In this document: positions 8,474-16,992 of the stretch, piece by piece
Position numbering within the stretch: the first letter of the stretch is position 1
Layout: the number at the start of each line of letters is the position of its first letter
Assembly: GCA_018714695.1 (NCBI GenBank)
Contig: DVNB01000021.1
Span: 1 to 54,172 of the forward strand
Length of the DNA stretch: 54,172 bases
Direction: 5' to 3'
Origin: Candidatus Ornithomonoglobus merdipullorum
GTDB taxonomy: Bacteria > Bacillota > Clostridia > UBA1381
Notes under the pieces: model-generated
What the model saw: only the letters and a program-made list of their open reading frames with translations
Told to the model about the DNA's origin: nothing
The model's database searches: none
Program-made: the position numbers and the translations under genes

Positions 8474-9175
8474 TCAGATGAAATCTTCGGCGGATATCCG
8501 TGGTTCCGAGATCCGAGGGCGTTTGAGACACCGGCGTTCCCGTGGTGCTATGATCTTTCACTGCGGAAAGAGGTGCTTGCCGATAAGGTGCGGGAATCTC
8601 TCGACCTTGACGGGTATTCGAGAATGCGTTATGAGGAGTCGATAGCGCTTACGCCGCAATATGTCGGTGATACTAAAGAGGAAAAACGGCGTCGGGAGAT
8701 CTCATGGCTGAATATAAACTGGTTCATGACAAATCTTCTGGACAGAAAGGACCGTATGAGCATGGCATCGGGGCTTGAGGTCAGAGTCCCATTCTGTGAC
8801 CACAGGCTCGTGGAGTATGTGTGGAATATCCCATGGGAGATGAAGAATAAAGATAACGTTTCAAAGAATATACTGCGTGAAGCGGCAAAGGGGATACTTC
8901 CCGAGGATGTTCGGCTTAGGAAGAAGAGCCCGTACCCCAAAACACATAATCCGTTCTATGAGACGGCTGTAAAAGAAAAGCTCAAGAGTATTGCCGATAA
9001 GCCGTCATCGCCGCTTTTGGCGCTCTGCGACCGCAAAAAAATATATGATATAATAAGCGGGGATTTCGATTACGGAAAGCCGTTTTTCGGTCAGCTGATG
9101 GCAGGACCGCAGTTTATAGGCTTTTTGGTGCAGGTGAACACACTGCTTGATAAATATAATGTGAGATTTGTATAA
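8474..9175 (+). pseudogene. asnB: asnB 3' fragment: C-terminal synthetase part of asparagine synthase
   Basis: About 233 codons matching the C-terminal ATP-dependent synthetase domain of glutamine-hydrolysing asparagine synthase. Homology starts exactly at SDEIFGGYPWF, inside the conserved SGE(C/A)ADEIFGG motif. It continues with NLLDRKDRMSMASGLEVRVP, FCDHRLVEYVW and LREAAKGILPEDVRLRKKSPYPKTH to a natural-looking C-terminus. The N-terminal glutaminase domain and the pyrophosphate-binding loop are missing. The open frame runs back to a TTG at 8453 without a ribosome site. The break lies immediately after the terminator of the upstream foreign gene, so the gene was most likely cut by an insertion; the other part should lie outside the window. 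Confidence 0.9.
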
Positions 9176-9181
9176 TAAGGA

Positions 9182-9227
9182 AGGGGCTGTCGATTTTAGC
9201 GATGTGCGCTAAAACCGAGCAGCCCCT
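9182..9227. terminator. Bidirectional terminator between asnB fragment and ilvD
   Basis: Long stem: AGGGGCTG plus CGATTTTAGCG pairs with CGCTAAAACCG plus CAGCCCCT. T-rich sequence follows on the plus side, and a T/C-rich tract on the minus side. It serves two convergent genes. Confidence 0.85.
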
Positions 9228-9249
9228 ATTCGATTTTTAGTTCGACAGA

Positions 9250-10914
9250 TCAGTCGTCGAGCATTACGGCTCCCTGCATTGCAGAGGATACCAGCTTGGA
9301 ATATCGTCTTAAATAGCCTGTCTTTACCTTCGGCTCATTGGGCTTCCAGCCCTTTTTACGCTCAGCCATTTCCTCATCGGAGACTTTTACGTTCAGTATG
9401 CCCTTTGTTATATCTATCTGTATTATATCGCCGTCCTTGACGAATGCGATCGGACCGCCTTCAACTGCTTCCGGTGAAACGTGACCTATCGCAGCGCCGC
9501 GCGTTGCACCGGAGAAACGTCCGTCGGTTATAAGGGCGACTTCCTTGTCAAGCCCCATACCGCAGATAGCGGATGTCGGAGAAAGCATTTCGCGCATTCC
9601 CGGACCGCCCTTCGGTCCCTCGTAACGGATGACCACAACGTCTCCCGCAACTATCTTGCCGTTGTATATGGCATCTATTGCCTCGTCCTCACTGTCGAAT
9701 ACCTTCGCCGGGCCTTCGTGCTGCAGCATTTCGGACGCTACGGCGCTTCTCTTTACAACGGAGCCGTCGAGCGCAAGATTGCCCTTGAGTACAGCTATAC
9801 CGCCGGTCTGTGAATACGGATTCGAAAGAGGACGTATTACACTGTAATCCTTGACTTCATGTCCCGCAATGTTCTCGCCCTGAGTCTTTCCGGTCACGGT
9901 AATGGTGTCGAGCTTCAGAAGGTTTGCCTTTGAAAGCTCGTTCATTACAGCTGTTACACCGCCTGCAGCGTAAAGATCCTGAACGTGATGCTCGCCTGCC
10001 GGAGCAAGATGACATAGGTTCGGCGTTACCTCGCTTATTTCGTTTGCGTAATCGAGCGAGATCGGTGCCTTTGCCTCATATGCTATAGCGGGGAGATGCA
10101 GCATGGAGTTAGTGGAGCAGCCCAACGCCATATCCACTCTCAGAGCATTGTAAATCGAATCGGGCGTTATAATGTCACGCGGACGGATATCCTTTTCAAG
10201 AAGCTCCATTATCTTCATTCCGGCGTGCTTGGCAAGTCTTATTCTTTCAGAATAAACTGCGGGGATCGTGCCGTTCCCGGGGAGCGCCATTCCGAGTACC
10301 TCACAGAGACAGTTCATTGAGTTCGCAGTGAACATACCCGAGCATGAACCGCATGAAGGACATGCTGCCTCCTCAAGCTCCAGAAGTCCCGCTTCGTCTA
10401 TGGTACCTGCCTTGAACGCGCCTACAGCTTCAAAGGTCGTATTGAGGTCTCTGAACTTTCCGCCTACGTTTACCGAGAGCATCGGTCCGCCGGAACAGAT
10501 TATAGCCGGGACATTGAGCCTCGCGGCTGCAATAAGCATACCCGGAACGATCTTGTCACAGTTGGGGATGAGCACGAGCGCGTCAAGTCCGTGGGCTATC
10601 GTCATGGCTTCTATGGAGTCGGCTATCAGCTCACGTGAGGCAAGCGAGTATTTCATTCCTGTATGCCCCATCGCTATACCGTCGCAGACGCCTATAGCGG
10701 GGAACTCAAGCGGCGTGCCGCCCGCCATTCTCACACCTGCCTTTACGGCCTCTGCGATCTTGTCAAGATGGACATGACCGGGTATTATTTCATTCTTTGC
10801 CGAAACGACACCTATCAACGGACGCTCGATCTCTTCGTCGGTAAGCCCCGACGCCTTGAAAAGCGAGCGGTGCGGTGTTTTTTCGACACCTTTTTTTACT
10901 ATATCACTGTGCAT
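9250..10914 (-). CDS. ilvD: Dihydroxy-acid dehydratase
   Basis: 554 residues from the ATG at 10912-10914, chosen because GGAGG lies just upstream; an in-frame extension of 11 codons lacks a ribosome site. It dehydrates 2,3-dihydroxy-3-methylvalerate/isovalerate to the 2-keto acids in isoleucine, valine and leucine synthesis. Iron-sulfur motifs are [10 protein letters not shown] (Cys119) and [10 protein letters not shown] (Cys185-191). At the position where [2Fe-2S] enzymes carry an extra Cys, this one reads IPGHVHL, like the oxygen-sensitive [4Fe-4S] type of E. coli; that fits an anaerobe (inference). It has its own promoter and a palindrome in its leader. No other ilv genes are adjacent. Confidence 0.96.
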   Translation of the reverse strand: MHSDIVKKGVEKTPHRSLFKASGLTDEEIERPLIGVVSAKNEIIPGHVHLDKIAEAVKAGVRMAGGTPLEFPAIGVCDGIAMGHTGMKYSLASRELIADSIEAMTIAHGLDALVLIPNCDKIVPGMLIAAARLNVPAIICSGGPMLSVNVGGKFRDLNTTFEAVGAFKAGTIDEAGLLELEEAACPSCGSCSGMFTANSMNCLCEVLGMALPGNGTIPAVYSERIRLAKHAGMKIMELLEKDIRPRDIITPDSIYNALRVDMALGCSTNSMLHLPAIAYEAKAPISLDYANEISEVTPNLCHLAPAGEHHVQDLYAAGGVTAVMNELSKANLLKLDTITVTGKTQGENIAGHEVKDYSVIRPLSNPYSQTGGIAVLKGNLALDGSVVKRSAVASEMLQHEGPAKVFDSEDEAIDAIYNGKIVAGDVVVIRYEGPKGGPGMREMLSPTSAICGMGLDKEVALITDGRFSGATRGAAIGHVSPEAVEGGPIAFVKDGDIIQIDITKGILNVKVSDEEMAERKKGWKPNEPKVKTGYLRRYSKLVSSAMQGAVMLDD

Positions 10915-10934
10915 GTTAAAAACCTCCGTTCGTA

Positions 10935-10960
10935 ATAAACGATACAAAAGTGTCGTTTAT
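10935..10960. promoter_or_regulatory. Near-perfect inverted repeat in the ilvD leader
   Basis: ATAAACGATA (10935-10944) and TGTCGTTTAT (10951-10960) form a 10-bp inverted repeat with one mismatch and a 6-base spacer. It lies between the ilvD promoter and its ribosome site. It could be a repressor operator or an RNA hairpin near the start site. Confidence 0.55.
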
Positions 10961-11010
10961 CGTAAATAATTATAGTTCCATGTAGTTTCATATGGCTTTT
11001 GATTGAATAT

Positions 11011-11039
11011 ATTTTACCACAGTGCAGACGGCTTGTCAA
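11011..11039 (-). promoter_or_regulatory. Sigma-A promoter of ilvD
   Basis: On the minus strand, TTGACA (11034-11039), 17 bp, TAAAAT (11011-11016). This predicts a leader of about 90 bases that contains the inverted repeat at 10935-10960. Confidence 0.8.
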
Positions 11040-11057
11040 TAGACTCGTCATAAATCG

Positions 11058-11714
11058 TCACAGCCCAAGCAGTGTGAGAAGTATATTGTGGTCATAGAGC
11101 GCCTTACATAGTATGGTATCCGAAAACAAGCCGGAGCCCATGACCGCGGCAATAGCCAGTACGGTATATATTGCGATAAGTGCGAGCGCAGTCTGTGCTA
11201 TTGCTCCCGCTATATGGTTTGTCTGCTTCAAGAGCGGGAATTTGAATATAAGCTTCAAAAGCGAATATATGATAGCCAGAGCCAGCCGTATAACGATGAA
11301 AAGAAGTATCACTTCGGTTATTGAAGTTACCGTGTCCGCAGCCGCCTGTGCCGCGGCAGAAACCGTATTATCGGCTGCGTTCTCAAGCGTCTCAGCCGCA
11401 GTTTCCGCATATTTTGGCGGCATCGAATATGCTGACTCAAAAAACTGTGCTGACGACTGCGGCGCCTCGGAGGACACCGAAACATGCTCGTCTATTATCG
11501 AATAGACCTGATCCTCGACCATATAGTGCAGGACCGAGTTTTCAAAGAAGCTGTTTGTATACGGCCTTATCACGATCGTAATGACGATCGAGAGTACTAT
11601 TGCGGCGATGCCCCAGACGGTGCGCAGAAATCCACGCTTATAGCCTATGACAAAGGCGCAGACGAGCACGGCGCACAGCACGGCATCTATGATGATAGGT
11701 ATATAGTTTTGCAT
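11058..11714 (-). CDS. CvpA-like membrane protein
   Basis: 218 residues. N-terminal hydrophobic helices (DAVLCAVLVCAFVIGYKRG, then TVWGIAAIVLSIVITIVI) and the GYKRGFLRT loop are typical of the CvpA/colicin V production family. A soluble Ser/Ala-rich central region (residues about 75-130) follows, then further membrane helices to the C-terminus. The molecular role of the family is unclear; envelope homeostasis is usually suggested. GGGAGG precedes the ATG. It is the last gene of the ecf-truA-DUF5711 run. Confidence 0.8.
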   Translation of the reverse strand: MQNYIPIIIDAVLCAVLVCAFVIGYKRGFLRTVWGIAAIVLSIVITIVIRPYTNSFFENSVLHYMVEDQVYSIIDEHVSVSSEAPQSSAQFFESAYSMPPKYAETAAETLENAADNTVSAAAQAAADTVTSITEVILLFIVIRLALAIIYSLLKLIFKFPLLKQTNHIAGAIAQTALALIAIYTVLAIAAVMGSGLFSDTILCKALYDHNILLTLLGL

Positions 11715-11737
11715 TTATCTCCCTCCCTTATTGCCAA

Positions 11738-11776
11738 AACAGGTGATCGCAGGACATTGTCCCGCTATCACCTGTT
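11738..11776 (-). terminator. Hairpin between DUF5711 gene and cvpA-like gene
   Basis: AACAGGTGAT and ATCACCTGTT pair around an interrupted GC stem; the DUF5711 stop codon lies at its edge. Only four Ts follow on the minus strand, so it is a weak terminator or an RNA-processing/stability hairpin. Confidence 0.45.
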
Positions 11777-13607
11777 ATATGCGTATAAATTCAATACTGT
11801 TTTCATATACGATAAGATATGTTTTACTGTTTATAAGCACCAGATCCTTTATATCCATAGGTGCAGTGTAGATGGACTTATCCTCATCTGCGGCGCCGCC
11901 GCAGATTATGTCACGGCCGTTGTTATAGAGTATTGTGGAGCCGTAAACATCTATATAATCGGGGTTGCTGTCCAATGCAAGGGTGCACAGGAGGTCTCCG
12001 TTGCGTTTGTACACGTTAAGCGCGGGTATATTCTGTATGGTGTATGAGATGAGCCTGTTTCCCCTCGTATCGTTCGCGGTATGAGTGATGGACGCGTCGT
12101 CGAAACGCTTGTCATACTGCATCTCGCAGTATTCGCTCATCGCAGCCACAGAGTTGTCACCTGAGGTGTAGATGGTCCTGCCGTTATTGAAGACGTCAAA
12201 AACGAGCGTGTCTGTGAGCTCGACTCCCGCAAGAGGATCGGGTGACTCTATGTCAAACATCATGAGATAAGACGTGACATTCGTCTCGGCATTTACCAGC
12301 GAAACGGCAACGAGACGTGTTTTGAGTATCGATGCCGAGGTGATATAATTGACGCCGGAAGCCCAGGAGAAGATCTCCTCGCCGCGTCTGTTTATGACAG
12401 TCACCGCGCCTTTGTATGCCGAACGCTCCGTCACAAGCACAATATCTCCGCGCTCGGATACGTCGCAGCTTATTATATTGTTTTCGGCGTCTACCGAAAA
12501 CAGCTGCTCGTCATCCTTGTAAAGACTCAGCCGCGTACCGCCGTCGGCGGCTATCGCGATATAACTGCCGGCTGTGCTGAGGATAGGATTCTGGACATCT
12601 GTAGCAGTTTCCCATTTCAGCTCGCCGGTATTGCTGTACAGACAAAGATAATTCGATTTTGCGCAGACAACCCCACTGCCGTATACGGCAAATCCGGAAT
12701 TGTCTGCCTCAACAAAAGGGAGGCGGGCCCTCGATTCGGTTACAGCCGTATATTCGGACGGCAGCTCCTCTCTTACGTTGTCGCGTATCTCGCCGGACTG
12801 CTGTGTGCCGGAGGACTCGGACTGTGCGGCGATATCCGCCTCAAATTCCGCAGCGTTTGAGGCATTGTCACTGAGATCTACAGGATCGGTGATCGTCTCC
12901 TGAAAATCGATACCCAACATATCCATGAGCATATTCATGTTATAATCAAAGTTGCGCTTGTATGTGCCGATGATGCCTGTGTCTGTCATGTAGAAGAAAA
13001 ATCCGGCTACTAATATACCGCTTATTATCATTGTTATCCAGAGCGGTTTCAATGTGAACCATATCCCGCGTGAGGCAGGTCTCTCTGAGTATTCATCATC
13101 GTATTCGTCATCATCGTAGTAGTCTTCTGGATATTCTTCATCATTGTCGTACTCATCCGAATATCCGCCGTCATTGTAGTATTCCGGTTCGGTGTCATAG
13201 CCGGTCTCGTGCGTGTCGGGGTGCGGCGTATCATTGGTCCGCGGGGCGTTCGGATCTATCGGAAGTCCGTCAAGCCCCAGACTGCCTAAGACCTCCTCCT
13301 GTATCGGACCTATATGTCTCGTATCACCTGTATCGTCGGATACGGGCTGTGCCGGCGTATCGTGAGCCGCAGACGTGCGGCTTACGTTTACCGCAATGGT
13401 ATCTCCGCCGAGCGCGTCGGGGGCTGGTGCTGCCTGCGGACGTACGACTCTTGTGTCGCCCAGACTGTCGGCAGTATCCGCGGACGGAGAGCCCGCGTCT
13501 TGGGATGTGTCGAAGCCGGACGTGTCATCAGCCGCGTCTTCATTTTTTTTGCCACCGTCGTAGTATTTTATAAGATCGTTAAGGATCTCATCGCGGTCTT
13601 TATCCAT
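11775..13607 (-). CDS. DUF5711-type membrane-anchored protein
   Basis: 610 residues in three parts. The first 185 are cytoplasmic, disordered and extremely rich in Asp, Glu, Tyr, Thr and Pro. One transmembrane segment follows (about 190-212, PLWITMIISGILVAGFFFYM). The rest is an external region with repeated beta-strand blocks like a beta-propeller (VYGSGVVCAKSNYLCLYS, GELKWETATDVQNP, ILSTAGSYIAIAADGG). This layout matches clostridial DUF5711 proteins, whose function is unknown. The ribosome site GAGGAGG is clear. It sits 15 bases after truA and before the cvpA-like gene, so it belongs to that operon. Confidence 0.8.
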   Translation of the reverse strand: MDKDRDEILNDLIKYYDGGKKNEDAADDTSGFDTSQDAGSPSADTADSLGDTRVVRPQAAPAPDALGGDTIAVNVSRTSAAHDTPAQPVSDDTGDTRHIGPIQEEVLGSLGLDGLPIDPNAPRTNDTPHPDTHETGYDTEPEYYNDGGYSDEYDNDEEYPEDYYDDDEYDDEYSERPASRGIWFTLKPLWITMIISGILVAGFFFYMTDTGIIGTYKRNFDYNMNMLMDMLGIDFQETITDPVDLSDNASNAAEFEADIAAQSESSGTQQSGEIRDNVREELPSEYTAVTESRARLPFVEADNSGFAVYGSGVVCAKSNYLCLYSNTGELKWETATDVQNPILSTAGSYIAIAADGGTRLSLYKDDEQLFSVDAENNIISCDVSERGDIVLVTERSAYKGAVTVINRRGEEIFSWASGVNYITSASILKTRLVAVSLVNAETNVTSYLMMFDIESPDPLAGVELTDTLVFDVFNNGRTIYTSGDNSVAAMSEYCEMQYDKRFDDASITHTANDTRGNRLISYTIQNIPALNVYKRNGDLLCTLALDSNPDYIDVYGSTILYNNGRDIICGGAADEDKSIYTAPMDIKDLVLINSKTYLIVYENSIEFIRI

Positions 13608-13622
13608 TAATCAAGTACCTCC

Positions 13623-14354
13623 TCAATAGAATACTTTTCTGAGACATAGTCCCTTGGCGGGCGCGGTGATCCCTGCCCGCTCCCTGCGGCGTGACTCTAT
13701 GATCTCCGGCATTTCAGCCGGGTCGATCCTGCCGCTTCCGGCATATACAAGGGTTCCGGCTATTATCCTCACCATGTTGTAGAGAAATCCATTACCGGTA
13801 ACGTCTGCTGTTATTATATTATTGCTTTTTGCAATTTCTATTCCGTATATTGTTCTGACGGTCGTCTTGACGGAAAAGCCGCTCGACGCGAATCCTATAA
13901 AGTCATGTGTACCGAGAAATGCCTCGGCGGCGCGTCTCATGCGCTCGGTGTCAAGCTCATATTTTACATGCCATGCGTACCGTGAGAGGAATACGTCCGG
14001 GAACATGCCGTTGTCTATCGTATAGCGGTAGCATTTTGCTGCTGCCGACTTATTTGCGGAGAAATCATCGTCCGCTGCTTCCGCTCCCCTGCAGACTATA
14101 CCCTGGGGCAGGTTAGCGTTCAGCGCGAATGGAATCCTGTCCACGGGTATGGATGAATCTGTCCGGAAGCTTGCGGTGTATTCCTCCGCATGCACTCCGG
14201 CGTCAGTCCTGCCGCAGCCTATGGGATTTATATCCTCTCGGGTTATTATCCGCAGTGCGTCTCTCAGCGCGCCCTGTATCGTTGGTTTGCCGGGCTGTAT
14301 CTGCCAGCCGTGATAGTCTGTTCCGTCAAACTGCAAGGTCAATCTAATATTCAT
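13623..14354 (-). CDS. truA: tRNA pseudouridine(38-40) synthase TruA
   Basis: 243 residues from the ATG at 14354 (MNIRLTLQFDGTDYHGWQ). An upstream TTG at 14381 is in frame and overlaps the ecfT stop, but family length favours 14354; neither has a strong ribosome site, suggesting coupling to ecfT. TruA isomerises uridines 38-40 in the tRNA anticodon stem. The catalytic Asp is in GCGRTDAGVHA. C-terminal motifs include NGFLYNMVRIIAGTL and KGLCLRKVFY. The ecfA1-ecfA2-ecfT-truA order is the usual Firmicutes one, but the flanking ribosomal protein genes are absent here. Confidence 0.95.
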   Translation of the reverse strand: MNIRLTLQFDGTDYHGWQIQPGKPTIQGALRDALRIITREDINPIGCGRTDAGVHAEEYTASFRTDSSIPVDRIPFALNANLPQGIVCRGAEAADDDFSANKSAAAKCYRYTIDNGMFPDVFLSRYAWHVKYELDTERMRRAAEAFLGTHDFIGFASSGFSVKTTVRTIYGIEIAKSNNIITADVTGNGFLYNMVRIIAGTLVYAGSGRIDPAEMPEIIESRRRERAGITAPAKGLCLRKVFY

Positions 14355-14377
14355 TATATCATTACTTTCGTTAAATT

Positions 14378-15175
14378 TCAATTGTTAAATTCAATAATTG
14401 CTAAAATACCGCAAAAAAATATCATAATAATGAGTGCGGCAAGGTCTGTTTTGCCGAAATGCGTCTTTTTTCGCGGAGTTCTGCTGCCTTTGCCGTAGCA
14501 TCTTGAGTCCATCGCAAGCGAGAGCTCGTCCGCACGGCGGAATACGCTGAGAAAAAGCGGTATCGTTACAGGTATTATTGCCCTTGCGCGGGAGATGATG
14601 CCTCCTTTTGAAAAGTCTGCGCCTCTTGCGCGCTGCGCCTTCATTATCCTTTCCGCTTCATCGGCGAATGACGGTATCGACCGCAGCGTGATAGAGATTA
14701 TCATGGCTATATCGTCCGTCGGTACGCCTATATACTTTAGCGGGCGCATGAGCCGGGCAAATCCGTCCGTAAGGGCTATAGGGGGCGTCGTGAGTGTCAG
14801 GAGCGAGGCGGAGGTTATAAAGAATATGAACCTCAGAGCCATGAGCGCCGCGGTTTCCGCACCCTCCTGTGTTATATGCACCGCGCCTATCCGGAATATT
14901 ACGTTTCCGTCTATAAACAGCAGATCGACAACCACGGTAAAGAGCAGAAACCATCTCATGGGTTTCAGACCATTTATAATGTATTTTATCGGGACTTTCG
15001 ATGCCGCTGATGCCGCGGCGGTCAGTATGCCTATCACTGCCATAGATACAAAGCTCGAGCAGGAAAGGGAAACGAACGAGAAGATAAGCGTAAAGATTAT
15101 CTTTGACCGCGGATCAAGCCTGTGCAGCAAGGATCTGCCGTTTACGTACCGTCCCACGGTTATGTCACGAAGCAT
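14378..15175 (-). CDS. ecfT: Energy-coupling factor transporter transmembrane subunit EcfT
   Basis: 265 residues from ATG 15175, selected by AAAGGAG upstream; a longer frame exists without a ribosome site. It is the membrane scaffold that couples EcfA ATPases to exchangeable vitamin/metal-binding S subunits. It starts DITVGRYVNGRSLLHRLDPR and has several membrane helices. The coupling motif QRARGAD lies near residue 190, with a second basic motif MDSRCYG near 230. It overlaps the ecfA2 end by 11 bases. No S subunit is encoded nearby, so substrates are decided elsewhere in the genome. Confidence 0.93.
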   Translation of the reverse strand: MLRDITVGRYVNGRSLLHRLDPRSKIIFTLIFSFVSLSCSSFVSMAVIGILTAAASAASKVPIKYIINGLKPMRWFLLFTVVVDLLFIDGNVIFRIGAVHITQEGAETAALMALRFIFFITSASLLTLTTPPIALTDGFARLMRPLKYIGVPTDDIAMIISITLRSIPSFADEAERIMKAQRARGADFSKGGIISRARAIIPVTIPLFLSVFRRADELSLAMDSRCYGKGSRTPRKKTHFGKTDLAALIIMIFFCGILAIIEFNN

Positions 15176-16019
15176 GTTCGGAGGCTCCTTTCGCTTTGAT
15201 GCCGTGCTCTTTAAAAAGCGTGTCAAGAGATAGGAATGCGCTTTGCTCGGTAAGCATATCCCCGGTCTCTATGCCAAACCGCAGAAGCTCTCGTTTCAGC
15301 TTTAGTGTTTCGGGAATATCGAGCCCGCATTCATCGAGAACTTTCGGCTCGGCAAATATCTCTTCGGGAGCTCCGTGCGCCTTTACCGTTCCGGAACCGA
15401 GCACGAGTATATCCTCGGCATATCTTGCCGCATCGTCCATCGAATGTGTGACGAACAAAGCCTTAACATTTTTTTCTTTGACAAGACTGCGGACGATGGA
15501 AAAAAGCAGTTTTTTTGCCGCGGGGTCAAGCCCTGCCGCGGGCTCGTCGAGCAGCAGCAGCGAGGGCTCCGACGCGAGCACTCCCGCAAGCGCCGCAAGA
15601 CGTTTTTGACCTCCGGAGAGTAAAAACGGTGAGAGCTGCAGAAACTCCGGTGCGAGACATGCACGCTCTGCGGCCTCATTTACGCGTCTGTTAAGCGCAT
15701 CTCCGTCAAGTCCTGCCAGACGCGGCGCGTAAGCTATGTCGTCATACACAGTATCCGCAAACAGCTGATGCTCCGGATACTGAAAAAGGAAGCCTATATT
15801 ATGTGAATGCGGATCCGGAGGCGCGCCGTCAATGGTCACCGTGCCGGAATCAGGCTTTGTTATTCCTCCGATGATCTCTGCCAGTGTCGATTTACCGCTT
15901 CCTGTCCTTCCCACTACAGCCGTAATGTTTTTCGTGAGCGAAACGGTTATACCGTTCAGCGCCGGTGCTTTTCCCTCCGGAGTGACGTATGAAAAATATA
16001 TATCCGTAAGACTGATCAT
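15165..16019 (-). CDS. ecfA2: Energy-coupling factor ATPase EcfA2
   Basis: 284 residues. Walker A GRTGSGKST near residue 37, Q-loop FLFQYPEHQLF, signature LSGGQKRLAALAGVLA, Walker B LLLLDEPAAGLDP and switch His in THSMDDAARYAEDI. It pairs with EcfA1 as the ATP-hydrolysing heterodimer of group II ECF importers. ATG 16019 overlaps the ecfA1 stop by four bases. The tail after residue about 240 resembles the regulatory C-terminal domain of EcfA proteins. Confidence 0.94.
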   Translation of the reverse strand: MISLTDIYFSYVTPEGKAPALNGITVSLTKNITAVVGRTGSGKSTLAEIIGGITKPDSGTVTIDGAPPDPHSHNIGFLFQYPEHQLFADTVYDDIAYAPRLAGLDGDALNRRVNEAAERACLAPEFLQLSPFLLSGGQKRLAALAGVLASEPSLLLLDEPAAGLDPAAKKLLFSIVRSLVKEKNVKALFVTHSMDDAARYAEDILVLGSGTVKAHGAPEEIFAEPKVLDECGLDIPETLKLKRELLRFGIETGDMLTEQSAFLSLDTLFKEHGIKAKGASEHAS

Positions 16020-16861
16020 TTTCTGCCTCCCATACCAAGCATTACCGCTGTCATTTCCGCAAGATCACGCGCGTTAAGCGCGAGACGCGGCAAGTCATAG
16101 CCGGCTTTTTTCAGCATAAGACAGAGACGCGCGCATTGAGGCAGCTCCAGTCCGCAGCGCTCTATAAGCTCCGTGTCCGAAAAAACTGTTTCCGGTGATC
16201 CGTCGGCGGCTATTTTGCCTTTGTCGATGATCAAGACTCTGTCTGCTCTCGCAGCCTCGTCCATATAATGCGTTATCCATATGACCGAGACCCCGTATTC
16301 GTCCCTCAGTTTGGTTACGCAGTCAAGTATGCGTTTTCTCGACGCGGGATCAAGCATAGAGGTGCTTTCGTCGGATATCATGTAACCGGGGCGCATCGCA
16401 AGTATCCCCGCGATCGCCGCGAGCTGTTTCTGTCCTCCGGATAGCGTGCTGATCGTTTTGCGGCGCAGTCCATCTATCTTCAGGGCGTCCAATGCGAACC
16501 GTATGCGGCGTTCCGTTTCGTCCTCGTCAAGTCCAAGATTCTCAGGGGCAAACGCTATATCATCTTCGACGGTCGATGCTACCGCCTGAGAATCGGGATC
16601 CTGAAAGACCATGCCGGCCCGCTCGCGAATATCGTAGACCAGATCCTCGTCGCGCGTATCCATTCCGTCCACCGTCACACTGCCGCTCTGAGGACGCAGT
16701 ATCACGTTTATATGCTTTGCAAGCGTGGATTTTCCGCATCCGTTTCTGCCGAGAACCGCAGTGAAGCTGCCTTTTTCGATCATAAGGTCTATTCCGTCCA
16801 GCACGGTAAGCGTGTCAGCGTCCCGGCGATATTGGCGTTTGAGCTCTTTTATCTCGATCAT
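16016..16861 (-). CDS. ecfA1: Energy-coupling factor ATPase EcfA1
   Basis: 281 residues. Walker A GRNGCGKST, Q-loop VFQDPDSQAVASTVEDDIAF, signature LSGGQKQLAAIAGILA, aspartate box DESTSMLDP (the usual DEPT Pro is Ser here) and switch His in THYMDEAARADRVLII. It is the first gene of the ECF operon, behind GAAAGG and a promoter at 16930-16958. The Ser in place of Pro after the catalytic Glu is a common ECF variation and need not disturb function. Confidence 0.94.
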   Translation of the reverse strand: MIEIKELKRQYRRDADTLTVLDGIDLMIEKGSFTAVLGRNGCGKSTLAKHINVILRPQSGSVTVDGMDTRDEDLVYDIRERAGMVFQDPDSQAVASTVEDDIAFAPENLGLDEDETERRIRFALDALKIDGLRRKTISTLSGGQKQLAAIAGILAMRPGYMISDESTSMLDPASRKRILDCVTKLRDEYGVSVIWITHYMDEAARADRVLIIDKGKIAADGSPETVFSDTELIERCGLELPQCARLCLMLKKAGYDLPRLALNARDLAEMTAVMLGMGGRK

Positions 16862-16929
16862 ATATGAAAACCTTTCTTTATTGTAGTCAAAGCTGTCATT
16901 GGGACCGCTATATTGGTTTGATCGTGTTT

Positions 16930-16958
16930 ATTATACCATAAAGTGTCCGTGATTGCAA
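16930..16958 (-). promoter_or_regulatory. Sigma-A promoter of the ecfA1-ecfA2-ecfT-truA run
   Basis: On the minus strand, TTGCAA (16953-16958), 17 bp, TATAAT (16930-16935). It lies just downstream of the terminator of the ydcF-like gene. Confidence 0.8.
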
Positions 16959-16966
16959 TATCCGCA

Positions 16967-16992
16967 CAAAAAAAGGAGCGGAGCTCCTTTTA
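16967..16992 (-). terminator. Terminator of the YdcF-like gene
   Basis: GGAGC/GCTCC stem flanked by A and T tracts that extend the pairing. On the minus strand it ends in a T8 run. The stop codon of the gene is part of the upstream arm. Confidence 0.8.

Noticed and set aside
9481-10935. Several plus-strand frames inside ilvD
   Set aside because: No recognisable domains or ribosome sites; shadows of ilvD.
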